The translations under genes were made by a program, and so were the position numbers. Below, one piece after another: positions 25,137-33,752 of a stretch of DNA of 64,000 nt. The notes beneath the pieces were generated by a model. The model saw only the letters and a list, made by a program, of their open reading frames with translations. It ran no database searches and had not been told where the DNA came from. The number at the start of each line of letters is the position of its first letter. Position 1 is the stretch's first letter. Origin of the DNA: Burkholderia cepacia (lineage in GTDB: Bacteria; Pseudomonadota; Gammaproteobacteria; Burkholderiales; Burkholderiaceae); the NCBI RefSeq assembly GCF_001718835.1, contig NZ_CP013443.1, forward strand, positions 1,860,001 through 1,924,000, given 5' to 3'.

Positions 25137-26486
25137 ATGCATTCATCCGTATACGACACCGCGCACACGATCGCCGACGCGATGCTGGCCGGGCCGCCGG
25201 ACCCCGGCGGCGTGGCCGCCCGCATGGCGGCCGTGCTCGGCGATGCGCCGCCGTGGTTGCACGACGTCGCGCGCGACGCGATCGCGCGCTTCGGCGCGCG
25301 CTGGGCCGCCGTCGAGCCCGGCGACCTGACGCGGCTCGTCGCCGAAGCGCCGGGATTTGTCGCAGCGTGGCGCAGCGACAGTCCGCCCGCGATCGTCCGC
25401 ATCCTGCCGCGCCCCGCGGTGCAGCGGCCGCTGCCGGCGGCGCTCGGCGCGCTCGATTTGCCGCAATGGGCGACGCCCGGCGATCTTGCCGACTGGCTCG
25501 GCGTCGCCGTGCCCGACCTCGAATGGCTGGCGGACCGGTGGCGCGTTGCCGCACGCGGCAGCGAAACGCCGTTGCATCACTACACGTACGTGGCGCACGA
25601 CAAGCGCAGCGGCGGGTGCCGCCTGGTCGAGATCCCGAAGGGCAGGCTGCGCGAAGCGCAGCGCCGCATCCTGCACGGGCTGCTCGATCGCGTACCGCCG
25701 CACGATGCCGCACACGGCTTCCGCAAGGGGCGCGGGATCGTGTCGTTCGCGGCGCCGCATGCCGATCGCGCAGTCGTGATCCGGTTCGACCTCGCCGACT
25801 TCTTCGCGTCGGTCAGCGCGGCAAAAGTCCATGCGCTGTTCGATACGCTCGGCTATCCGGTCGAGGTCGTCAGGACGCTGACCGCGCTTTGCACCAACCG
25901 CGTACCGTCCGCGCGCCTGCTCGCGCCGGACCTGCGCGACCGGTTCGACTGGATCGGCCGCCAGCGCTATCGCGAACGGCATCTCCCGCAGGGCGCGCCG
26001 ACGTCGCCGGCGCTGGCGAACCTGAGCGCGTTCCGGTTCGACATGCGGCTCGCCGCGCTCGCGCGTTCGCTCGATGCGACCTACACGCGCTATGCCGACG
26101 ATCTCGCATTTTCCGGCGGCGCCGTGTTGACGCGCGCGACGGAATGGATGACGGTCAGGGTCGCCGCGATTGCGCTCGAGGAGGGCTTCGCGCTGCAGCT
26201 GCGCAAGACCCGGGTGATGCGGCGCGGCGTGCGGCAGCGGCTTGCGGGCGTGGTCGTCAATCGGCACCCGAATCTCGCGCGCGACGAATTCGACACGCTG
26301 AAGGCGATACTGACCAACTGCGTGCGGCACGGGCCGGCGTCGCAGAATCGCGATGCGCATCCGGACTTCCGCGCGCATCTCGCCGGGCGTGTCGCGCACG
26401 CGACGATGCTGAACGCGGCGCGCGGGATGAAGCTGCAGGCGATCTTCGACGGGATCGCGTGGGACGCGGGCGATAGCGGCGCCTGA
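25137..26486 (+). CDS. Retron-type reverse transcriptase
   Basis: A 449-residue RNA-directed DNA polymerase. Finger and palm motifs are present: IPKGRLREAQRRIL (166-179), HGFRKGRGI (193-201), RFDLADFF with the first catalytic Asp (216-223), QGAPTSPALAN (285-295), YADD (319-322) and an LAGVVVN segment where retrons have VTG. Residues 1-140 form an extra N-terminal region rich in Ala and Pro. No maturase or endonuclease domain is visible, which excludes a group II intron protein. The start at 25137 is uncertain; the frame is open to 24876. GC content matches the chromosome, so it is an old resident. Confidence 0.85.
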   Translation: MHSSVYDTAHTIADAMLAGPPDPGGVAARMAAVLGDAPPWLHDVARDAIARFGARWAAVEPGDLTRLVAEAPGFVAAWRSDSPPAIVRILPRPAVQRPLPAALGALDLPQWATPGDLADWLGVAVPDLEWLADRWRVAARGSETPLHHYTYVAHDKRSGGCRLVEIPKGRLREAQRRILHGLLDRVPPHDAAHGFRKGRGIVSFAAPHADRAVVIRFDLADFFASVSAAKVHALFDTLGYPVEVVRTLTALCTNRVPSARLLAPDLRDRFDWIGRQRYRERHLPQGAPTSPALANLSAFRFDMRLAALARSLDATYTRYADDLAFSGGAVLTRATEWMTVRVAAIALEEGFALQLRKTRVMRRGVRQRLAGVVVNRHPNLARDEFDTLKAILTNCVRHGPASQNRDAHPDFRAHLAGRVAHATMLNAARGMKLQAIFDGIAWDAGDSGA

Positions 26487-26499
26487 GATCCGTCGACGA

Positions 26500-26611
26500 C
26501 GAAACAGGAAACTAGCGGGTTCTCCTTGCTCGGAAATAAATGATAGAGCGCCCCAACCGATGCGCCTGCATGGTGTGCGATCCCGCTCGCATTTTGCGTG
26601 ATTAAGGTCAA
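26500..26611 (-). pseudogene. TetR helix-turn-helix fragment
   Basis: The minus strand encodes GIAHHAGASVGALYHLFPSKE, the recognition helix and following turn of TetR-family regulators (usually A-x-x-A-G-V-S-x-G-x-x-Y-x-x-F-x-x-K-E). The first helix is replaced by a short unrelated start and the effector domain is missing. It lies between the convergent ends of other genes and is a remnant. Confidence 0.5.
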
Positions 26612-26788
26612 CCCGTAATCGCGGTGTTTTTGCGATTGTGTGAATGCCCGGCGTATCGTCCGTCGACTTTAATCCGCGTTCAACGGCTTCGTCATGCGGC
26701 GCAGCGCGGCATTACGCTTTCGACCGGCTGATCGATCAGCCGAAGTGTCGTCTGCTTCATCCGAAGTTCCTCAAACAGGAGTTGCAGC

Positions 26789-28993
26789 ATGTCCGACGTC
26801 AACCACGCGGTACCATCCCCGGTTCAGTGCGCGCACGACGCGATCGAATACGGGATCGATGCCTGGCAACGCAGCGTATTGCTGCTGGACGTGCTGCGTG
26901 AGCGCGGCAACATCTATCTCGATCATGCGCGGTCCGGCCAGCCTCCTGTTCTGGCGTTCGAGTACGAAGTCATCATGGACGGCCGAGCGCTGCCGCAGCC
27001 GGCAAATTATGCACTGGCGCGCATCGTCCCTCCGGACGGATCGCCCGAGACCGATCCGAAGAAACGGCCGTTCATCGTCATCGATCCCCGCGCCGGTCAC
27101 GGGCCGGGCATCGGCGGCTTCAAGATGGACAGCGAGATCGGCATCGCATTGAAGCAGGGACACCCATGCTATTTCGTCTTCTTCTTTCCCCACCCGGAAC
27201 CGAGCCAGACGATCGAATCGGTCACGCGCGCGGAGATCGCCTTTCTCGAATGCGTGGCGCAGCGGCACCCCGACGCCGAAGACAAGCCGTTCCTGATCGG
27301 CAACTGCCAAGGCGGATGGGCAGCGCTGATCCTTGCCGCCGCCGCGCCCGAAATGGCCGGGCCGCTGCTGCTCGCGGGCTCGCCGGTGTCCTACTGGGCC
27401 GGCGTGGCCGGCAAGAATCCGATGCGCTACACGGGCGGCCTGCTCGGCGGGACATGGCTCGCGTCGTTTGCCGGCGACTGCGGGAATGGAACCTTCGACG
27501 GCGCCAACCTGGTCAACAACTTCGAGCAGATGAATCCGTCCAATACGTATTGGACGAAGCTCTACAACGTCTACGCGAACATCGACACCGAGCCTGCCCG
27601 TTTCCTGGAATTCGAGCGCTGGTGGGGCGGCCATTTCCTGATGAACAAGGAGGAAATGGAATGGATCACGCAGAACCTCTTTGTCGGCAATCGCCTGTCC
27701 GCGGGCGAGGTGGTATCGGCTGACGGCAGGACGCGCATCGATCTGCGCAACATCCGTTCGCCGATCGCCGTCTTCGCATCGTGGGGCGACAACATCACGC
27801 CTCCGCAGCAGGCGCTTTACTGGATTCCGGATCTGTACGACAGCGTCGACGCGATCCGCTGCAACGAGCAGACGATCGTCTATTGCCTGAACGACAGGAT
27901 CGGGCATCTGGGGATTTTCGTGTCCGCCGGCGTCGCGAAGAAGGAGCATGCCGAACTCATCAGCGCGCTCGACCTGATCGACGTGTTGCCGCCGGGCTTG
28001 TACGAAGCGGTGATCGAGGATACGCAGCCCGACCTGCCGGGTCTCGAGTTTGTCGCGGGGCGCTATCTGATTCGTTTCGAGGCCCGGGAGATCAGCGACA
28101 TTCTCGCGCTCGGCGACGGGCGCGAAGGGGAGCGCGCGTTCGAAGTCGTCAAGCGCGTCGCCGAAATCAACCAGGGCACTTACGACAAGTTCGTTTCGCC
28201 GTGGGTGAGGGCTGCATCGAATCCGTGGACTGCGGCATGGGCACGGCTGATGAACCCGGCACGCGTCGAGCGGTGGGCGATTTCGAATCTGAATCCGTGG
28301 GCGTTGCCCGTCAAGCTGACCGCGGATGCGGTACGGACCTGGCGGCAGGCGACATCGCCCGAGAACCCGCTGGTCAAAGGCGAAAACCAGGTATCGCGGG
28401 CGATCGTGCGAGGTCTGGAAGGCTATCAGGCATGGCGCGACGGCGCCGTCGAGATCCTGTTCAGGACGATCTACGAGTCGCCGTGGCTCGCGTCTCTGGT
28501 CGGCCTGAAGGAGGGGTCCGTCCAGCGACGCACGAACGAAACGGAGAGTTGGTTCGAAGAGGAATTCAAGCGGCTCAAGCGACTTGAGCTTGAAACGTGG
28601 TTCGAGAACGGCACGCTGCTCGACGGCGCGATGCGCCTGATCATCTACTGCGGGCGCGATCTTCGTGTCGTGGATGAGCGCCCGTTCAACGCGATGCGCG
28701 AGCTGATGCGCGAATCCGGACTCGATGCGCAGATCCGGCTCTCCGACCTCAAGCAAGTGACCAAGCGTCAGACCTTTCTGGTGCTGCTGGACGAGGAGCG
28801 CGCGCTGGCGGGGCTTCCCAAGCTGCTGGTGCGCGAATCCGACCGCCGTCGCGCGCTCGACGTCGCCTATGCGTTGGCGGCCACCGTTGGCGAGATCGCG
28901 CCGGTGGAACGGGCTCGATTCGACCGTGTCGCCGAGGTGCTCGGCCTGGCGCCGCGCGCGCGTCGCGCGACGAAGTCGACGGAATCCGCGTGA
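26789..28993 (+). CDS. DUF3141 protein: PhaC-like alpha/beta hydrolase
   Basis: A 734-residue protein with a central alpha/beta hydrolase domain (about 90-400) resembling polyhydroxyalkanoate synthase. The nucleophile is Cys173 in GNCQGG, as in PhaC. The rest is a long helical C-terminal region with a TerB-like segment (about 625-715). AGGAG precedes the ATG. In other bacteria DUF3141 genes stand with phosphate acyltransferase, acetate kinase and fabI; here the two middle genes have shrunk to a stub. A role in acyl-CoA or polyhydroxyalkanoate metabolism is inferred. Confidence 0.8.
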   Translation: MSDVNHAVPSPVQCAHDAIEYGIDAWQRSVLLLDVLRERGNIYLDHARSGQPPVLAFEYEVIMDGRALPQPANYALARIVPPDGSPETDPKKRPFIVIDPRAGHGPGIGGFKMDSEIGIALKQGHPCYFVFFFPHPEPSQTIESVTRAEIAFLECVAQRHPDAEDKPFLIGNCQGGWAALILAAAAPEMAGPLLLAGSPVSYWAGVAGKNPMRYTGGLLGGTWLASFAGDCGNGTFDGANLVNNFEQMNPSNTYWTKLYNVYANIDTEPARFLEFERWWGGHFLMNKEEMEWITQNLFVGNRLSAGEVVSADGRTRIDLRNIRSPIAVFASWGDNITPPQQALYWIPDLYDSVDAIRCNEQTIVYCLNDRIGHLGIFVSAGVAKKEHAELISALDLIDVLPPGLYEAVIEDTQPDLPGLEFVAGRYLIRFEAREISDILALGDGREGERAFEVVKRVAEINQGTYDKFVSPWVRAASNPWTAAWARLMNPARVERWAISNLNPWALPVKLTADAVRTWRQATSPENPLVKGENQVSRAIVRGLEGYQAWRDGAVEILFRTIYESPWLASLVGLKEGSVQRRTNETESWFEEEFKRLKRLELETWFENGTLLDGAMRLIIYCGRDLRVVDERPFNAMRELMRESGLDAQIRLSDLKQVTKRQTFLVLLDEERALAGLPKLLVRESDRRRALDVAYALAATVGEIAPVERARFDRVAEVLGLAPRARRATKSTESA

Positions 28994-29002
28994 GGGCCGG
29001 CC

Positions 29003-29182
29003 ATGGAACACAAGCGTGAAAAGTACGAACGCCTGATCGCGCCGATTCTGATCGGACCGTCGGCGAGAATCGTTTCGGTCGCGGAAGAGGGCGGCATGCG
29101 GCCGCTGTGCGCGACACGGGTCATCCCGACCGATGAAGAATGGATGATCGCGTCGCATACCCTTGATCTACTGGGAGCCTGA
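29003..29182 (+). pseudogene. pta-ackA chimeric remnant
   Basis: A 59-codon frame starts with a Pta/phosphotransbutyrylase-like N-terminus (EHKREKYERLIA, PILIGPSARI) and ends with a segment matching the acetate kinase C-terminus (VIPTDEEWMIASHTLDLL). Two separate enzymes of over 400 residues each would normally lie between DUF3141 and fabI. An internal deletion seems to have fused the first codons of one to the last codons of the other, in frame. No catalytic residue remains. It is followed without a gap by fabI, whose ribosome site it contains. Confidence 0.6.
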
Positions 29183-29962
29183 ATGGAGAAGATCCCGAAC
29201 TTGCCGCTCGAGGGGCGCAAGGCGCTGATCCTCGGCATCGCGAACGAGCATTCGATCGCCTATGGATGTGCGCGAGCATTTCGCGAGCTGGGTGCGGAAC
29301 TGGCGATCACCTATGCGAATGACAAGGCCCGTCCGTATGTCGAGCCGCTTGCGCGTGAACTCGGAGCGGCACTCGTGATGCCGCTCGACGTGTCGAAGCC
29401 GGGGGAAATGGACGCGTTGTTCGACGCGATTCGCCGGACGTGGGGGCGACTCGACACGGCGGTACATTCGATTGCATTTGCGCCCAAGGCGGATCTCCAG
29501 GGCGGTTTGATCAACAGCTCGGCGGAGGGGTTCGCAACGGCCATGGATGTGTCGTGTCACTCGTTCATTCGCATGGCGCGACTCGCCGTACCGTTGATGG
29601 ATCAGGGCGGAACGCTGTTCGCGATGAGCTATCTGGGTGCCTCCAGGGTCGTGCCGAACTACGATCTGATGGGGCCGGTCAAGGCGGCGCTCGAGGCGAC
29701 GTGCCGATATCTCGCACACGAGCTTGGTCCGCGCGGCATTCGCGTTCATCCGATTTCGCCGGGGCCGCTCAAGACGCGTGCCGCGTCGGGGCTCAAGGAT
29801 TTCGATTTGCTGCTCAATGAAGCGGTTGAGCGGGCGCCGCTTGGCGAACTGGTCGACATCATGGATGTCGGTTTCAGTTGCGCCTATCTCGCCACGCCGT
29901 ACGCGCGGCGAATTACAGGAAACACCATGTTCATCGACGGCGGCGTCAGCATCATGGGCTAG
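29183..29962 (+). CDS. fabI: Enoyl-[acyl-carrier-protein] reductase
   Basis: A 259-residue short-chain dehydrogenase of the FabI type that reduces trans-2-enoyl-ACP with NADH. The cofactor segment is LILGIANEHSIAYG, the catalytic Tyr and Lys are in YDLMGPVK (Tyr-x6-Lys), and the C-terminal substrate-loop motif ITGNTMFIDGG is present. GGGAG from the preceding stub serves as ribosome site. In this DUF3141-linked context it is probably a second, specialised enoyl reductase rather than the housekeeping copy, which is an inference from the neighbours. Confidence 0.92.
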   Translation: MEKIPNLPLEGRKALILGIANEHSIAYGCARAFRELGAELAITYANDKARPYVEPLARELGAALVMPLDVSKPGEMDALFDAIRRTWGRLDTAVHSIAFAPKADLQGGLINSSAEGFATAMDVSCHSFIRMARLAVPLMDQGGTLFAMSYLGASRVVPNYDLMGPVKAALEATCRYLAHELGPRGIRVHPISPGPLKTRAASGLKDFDLLLNEAVERAPLGELVDIMDVGFSCAYLATPYARRITGNTMFIDGGVSIMG

Positions 29963-30094
29963 GTGCCGCGTGCGGCGATCCTGGACACACATGAGATTGC
30001 TGGCTAGGTGTTTCGGTACTGCTTTGAAATAAAAGGGAAATTAACTAGGGTCGAATCTGATGGGCTCCGCGATTTTGTCAAAGCCAGATTCAAA

Positions 30095-31719
30095 TGTCGT
30101 AGCGCCAGCTAAATAGAGATGTCGCATCTTTCATTGGTTTGCCGTCACTCAGCGTAGAAGGTCAGGGGTGAAGCAGCAGGGCGCTGGTGCCCGTTCAGAT
30201 CGGGCTAGCAGACCGACGACCTGGTTTGCGAGGTTGCGGTGGCGCCTGCCTGCGCTCGGCCAACTCCACGATCACCTGTTCAACGTCCGCCTGCGTGAAC
30301 TCGCGCGGTTTCTTCGTCCCCGGCCGGCGTTCCGATTGGCGAGCCTCGATGCCTCGGTTCGTGCGTGACGGGGAACCCGACGCCCGCCGGTTGTCACGCT
30401 GCGCCTGGATCGCTTCGGCCACTTGCAGCGCATGGCTCAGGCGCTTGTGGTCGATCACCGCGCCTTGATCGACCTCCGCCAGCTTGTCGTACTGCCGGCA
30501 GGACAGCACGGCGCCGTCGGCGCGAATCTCGATGCGTCCGTCCGGGTACTCCCACACGTCGATGTAGCGGTGAATCAGCTTGCGGTTCGCCGGCGTGTCG
30601 TCCAGCAAGTAGAGCACCCGGTCATACAGCACCGTCAGTGACTTCGTCACGCGACGCGTCTCGCGCCAGGTCAGCAACTGGTCCAGATCCTCGTCGTCCC
30701 GCAGCGGCCGGTGCGCGTCGAAGCCGGTGCGCGGCGGCTTCGCAAACCGCGCATTGTAGGCCGCGATGAAGGTGGGCGCGTACGCATTGGCGTCCTCGAT
30801 GGTGTTGATGCCTCGCAGCCGCATCTCCTTCACCAGCCGGTCCTGCAAGGTCAGATGGGCACGCTCGACACGCCCCTTGGCCGGGCTGCTGTTCGCGCAG
30901 AACGTGTCGATGTTCAGCTCGTACATCGCGCGGCCAAAGTGCGTCACGCTGCGGCCGGTCTTGCTCGCAGTCGTGCTGCGGAACACGCTCGCCTTGTCGC
31001 TGTAGAGCGCCACCGGCTTGCCGTAGCGTTCCAGATACGCGCGCGTCGCCTCGAAATAGCTGAAGGTCGATTCCGTCGCCGTGAAGTGCAGCATCATCAG
31101 CCGGCTGGTCGCGTCGTCGACGTACACCAGCAGTGTGCACTGCGGCGCCCGCGCCTCGAACCAGCGATGCTCGCTGCCGTCGATCTGCACCAACTCGCCC
31201 AGGCATGCGCGCCGCGCTCGCGGCTGGTAGACCTTCGGCGGGCGCTGCCGGCGCGGAATCCATAAGCCGGCGTCCGTCATCAGCCGGCGAACTGTCTCTG
31301 CTGCAAGTCGGATGCCGTGGCATTCGTGGAGCTTCTCGCAAGCCAAGGTCGGCCCGAAATCCGCGTAGCGCTCGCGGATGATCGCCAAGGCTCGATCAGC
31401 CAATCCGGCCGGCAACTGATGATTGCTCGATTGACCTCGCTTGCGCGACACCAGGCCAGCCGCGCCCTGGCTTCGATAGCGGTTCGCCAGCCGTTCCACT
31501 TGACGTCGGCTGATGCCGAGCCGTTCCGCGGCCCGCCACGGCATCAGCCGTCCGTCAACGACCGCTTCGACAACTTTGAGTCGATCCAGCTCGCGCATGC
31601 TCATCGTGATCGTGTTGGTGTTATTGGCCACGACGGACTCCCGTTTGAGCGTCAGGAGCCGCCGAGCATGAACCAATCAGGCGCCAACTACGACATTTCT
31701 ATTTGGCTCAGCTACGACA
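30095..31719 (-). mobile_element. ISNCY-family insertion sequence, about 1.62 kb
   Basis: The element is bounded by related ends, each beginning TGTCGTAGC and carrying a second TGTCG about 26 nt inside; the internal AAATAGARATGTCG block is shared with one gap. The left end spans 30095-30126 and the right end 31687-31719. One transposase gene fills the interior. No clear target duplication is visible at these edges, so the exact termini may be off by a few bases. It lies between fabI and psiE. Confidence 0.7.
30195..31676 (-). CDS. ISNCY-family transposase
   Basis: A 493-residue DDE transposase. An N-terminal helix-turn-helix (MPWRAAERLGISRRQVERLANRYRS) binds the ends. The integrase-like core contains the catalytic Asp in LVQIDGSEHRWFE, a second Asp in LLVYVDDATSRLM or ALYSDKASVFR, and Glu in SPAKGRVERAHLTLQDRLVKEMRL. 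The C-terminus is basic. The reading frame is intact, so the element may be active. The true start may be the MSMRELDRLK methionine about 24 codons in. Confidence 0.88.
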   Translation of the reverse strand: MVHARRLLTLKRESVVANNTNTITMSMRELDRLKVVEAVVDGRLMPWRAAERLGISRRQVERLANRYRSQGAAGLVSRKRGQSSNHQLPAGLADRALAIIRERYADFGPTLACEKLHECHGIRLAAETVRRLMTDAGLWIPRRQRPPKVYQPRARRACLGELVQIDGSEHRWFEARAPQCTLLVYVDDATSRLMMLHFTATESTFSYFEATRAYLERYGKPVALYSDKASVFRSTTASKTGRSVTHFGRAMYELNIDTFCANSSPAKGRVERAHLTLQDRLVKEMRLRGINTIEDANAYAPTFIAAYNARFAKPPRTGFDAHRPLRDDEDLDQLLTWRETRRVTKSLTVLYDRVLYLLDDTPANRKLIHRYIDVWEYPDGRIEIRADGAVLSCRQYDKLAEVDQGAVIDHKRLSHALQVAEAIQAQRDNRRASGSPSRTNRGIEARQSERRPGTKKPREFTQADVEQVIVELAERRQAPPQPRKPGRRSASPI

Positions 31720-31776
31720 TTACTACTTGGTTTCTACAATTTAACGTTGATAATTGAGATTATGTTAAATAATATG

Positions 31777-32232
31777 CTACCGCCCACCCGGCGCATCATC
31801 GGCCTCATCCGCCTCGGCAGGATACCGATGCTGCCCGAACCGCAGAATCAGCACGCCCACGGCAAGCAGCACGATGCCGAGCGTCGTCATCAGCATGTGT
31901 TCCGGGCTGTCCGTCACGCCGCGCAGGATCAGGTCCCGCGCGAGCGACGTCATCGCGATATAGAGCGGGAAGCGCACCGGCAACCGCCCCAGACGCAGGT
32001 AGCGCACGGTCATCGCGAGCACTTCCAGATACAGGAACATCAGCAGCAGGTCCGTCAACGAAACCGCGCCGGCCACGATGACCTTCCAGGCTTCCTGTCC
32101 CATCGCGAACGACGTCGCGAGACCGATCACCACGAGCCCGGCGAGTTCGGCCGCATGAAGAAAGCGGTCGAAACGCCGGCGAATGCGGTCTGCCGCGGTG
32201 GCCAGCGGCCGAGAGGTATTCAGTGTATTCAA
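31777..32232 (-). CDS. psiE: Phosphate-starvation-inducible PsiE family protein
   Basis: A 151-residue inner-membrane protein with four hydrophobic helices (about 30-50, 55-72, 80-100 and 110-130). The MTSLARDLILR segment and overall layout match PsiE. In E. coli psiE is induced by phosphate starvation through PhoB and has no known biochemical function. It lies just beyond the right end of the ISNCY element. No Pho box was found upstream by eye. Confidence 0.87.
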   Translation of the reverse strand: MNTLNTSRPLATAADRIRRRFDRFLHAAELAGLVVIGLATSFAMGQEAWKVIVAGAVSLTDLLLMFLYLEVLAMTVRYLRLGRLPVRFPLYIAMTSLARDLILRGVTDSPEHMLMTTLGIVLLAVGVLILRFGQHRYPAEADEADDAPGGR

Positions 32233-32702
32233 GGTGTTGAACAGCGTAAAAAGTGAATCGGCATCTTTACTTGCCCTATCGGCGACGACATCATCATCGA
32301 TTCGTTGTCCGGATCAACCTGCGCGCCAGCCCGACAGGCTGCCTTGACCGACCATCGCGACACAACCGCGCATCGCTTCCGGCCGCTTCGCCGTCGCGCC
32401 CGTTGCCTGACGGCAGCGGCCTTAATCTACTTCACGCGACGCGCTGCCATCAAGAGCACAGCTGCCGCACATCTGTACTCCGATCCGGCGGCCATCAAGC
32501 ATTCGAATAACAGATCGGCGATTCGTGTTCCAAAGTCGCACCGAAGCTGATAGATTGCTTTCGCATCGATATCCTGCGATGCGGCGGTCGCGCATGTCGC
32601 AATCGAGAACAGACGCCTGTCACACTTCTCCGATACGCTTTCGCAAAGCAGCATTTCAACAACCCGCGTATCGTATCGGCACCAATAACACCGACACACC
32701 CG
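32233..32702. other. 470-nt intergenic region before the DyP gene
   Basis: Both frames and strands were read and no gene is convincing. It must carry the divergent promoters of psiE and the DyP-encapsulin operon. A stretch near 32548-32585 has ATAG and ATCGATAT elements that loosely recall an OxyR site, but not well enough to claim one. Confidence 0.4.
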
Positions 32703-33752
32703 ATGCAGACAAACCCTCCCTCCCCCCAGAACGTCCACAGCCCGCCGACCCGCAACGCGATCTTCCTCGTGGCGACGATCAATCCCGGCGCCGAGCACGC
32801 CGACACGATCCGTTCATGGTGCGGCGACATCGCCGCGCTCGTGCGCTCGGTCGGCAAGCGCGTGCCGGGCGGCAACCTCACCTGCGTGTGCGGCTTCGGC
32901 GCCGACGCATGGGATGCGCTGTTCGGCGAGCCGCGCCCCGCCGCGCTGCATCCGTTCCGCGAATTCGGCGCGGGGCAGCGCGTCGCGGTCGCGACGCCGG
33001 GCGACATCCTGCTGCACATCCGCGCGGATGCGATGGATCTGTGCTTCGAACTCGCGACGCAGCTGCTCGGCGCGCTCGGCGATGCCGTCACGGTGGTCGA
33101 CGAGGTGCACGGCTTCCGCAATTTCGACCAGCGCGCGATGATCGGCTTCGTCGACGGCACCGAGAACCCGGAAGGCCGCGAGGCGGTCGACTTCACGGTG
33201 ATCGGCGACGAAGACGCGGAATTCGCGGGCGGCAGCTACGTGATCGTGCAGAAGTACCTGCACGACATGGCCGGCTGGAACGCGCTCGCGGTCGAGACGC
33301 AGGAGCGCATCATCGGCCGCACCAAACTGTCGGACATCGAGCTCGACGCCGCGGTCAAGCCGTCGTGCTCGCACAGCTCGCTGACCACGCTCGAGGAGAA
33401 CGGCCAGGAAGTGAAGATCCTGCGCGACAACATGCCGTTCGGGCGTCCGGGCGCGGGCGAATTCGGCACCTACTTCATCGGCTACGCGCGCTCGCCGGCG
33501 CCGATCGAGCAGATGCTCGAGAACATGTTCGTCGGCCGCCCGCCCGGCAACTACGACCGCCTGCTCGACTACAGCCGCGCGGTCACCGGCTCGCTGTTCT
33601 TCGTCCCGTCCGCCGACCTGCTCGAAGCGCTCGCAACGCGCGCCGCACCGGCCGCCGATGCCGTTCAGCCGGCCGCCTCCCCGTCGACCGAGCCGGCTTC
33701 CAACGGCTCGCTGAAAATCGGATCGCTCAAAGGAACCCACCCGCATGAATAA
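32703..33752 (+). CDS. DyP-type heme peroxidase, encapsulin cargo
   Basis: A 349-residue dye-decolourising peroxidase. The distal Asp lies in GFVDGTENPEG, and the heme-ligand His is probably in SCSHSS, with the conserved RDNMPFG downstream. The last residues, GSLKIGSLKGTHPHE, form the known encapsulin-targeting peptide (repeated SL-x-IGSLKG) after a flexible Pro/Ala/Ser linker. The peroxidase is therefore packaged inside the shell encoded by the next gene. Its stop overlaps that gene by 8 nt. It probably protects against peroxides. Confidence 0.93.
   Translation: MQTNPPSPQNVHSPPTRNAIFLVATINPGAEHADTIRSWCGDIAALVRSVGKRVPGGNLTCVCGFGADAWDALFGEPRPAALHPFREFGAGQRVAVATPGDILLHIRADAMDLCFELATQLLGALGDAVTVVDEVHGFRNFDQRAMIGFVDGTENPEGREAVDFTVIGDEDAEFAGGSYVIVQKYLHDMAGWNALAVETQERIIGRTKLSDIELDAAVKPSCSHSSLTTLEENGQEVKILRDNMPFGRPGAGEFGTYFIGYARSPAPIEQMLENMFVGRPPGNYDRLLDYSRAVTGSLFFVPSADLLEALATRAAPAADAVQPAASPSTEPASNGSLKIGSLKGTHPHE

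Noticed and set aside
25137..26486. Reverse transcriptase as a group II intron maturase
   Set aside because: No maturase X or HNH region, no intron domain V hairpin, and no interrupted gene around it.
30090..31725. Target-site duplication of the ISNCY element
   Set aside because: Flanking bases TCAAA and TTACT do not match, so no duplication can be claimed.
32548..32585. Possible OxyR site upstream of the DyP gene
   Set aside because: Only isolated ATAG/ATC elements fit; spacing of the four half-sites is not met.
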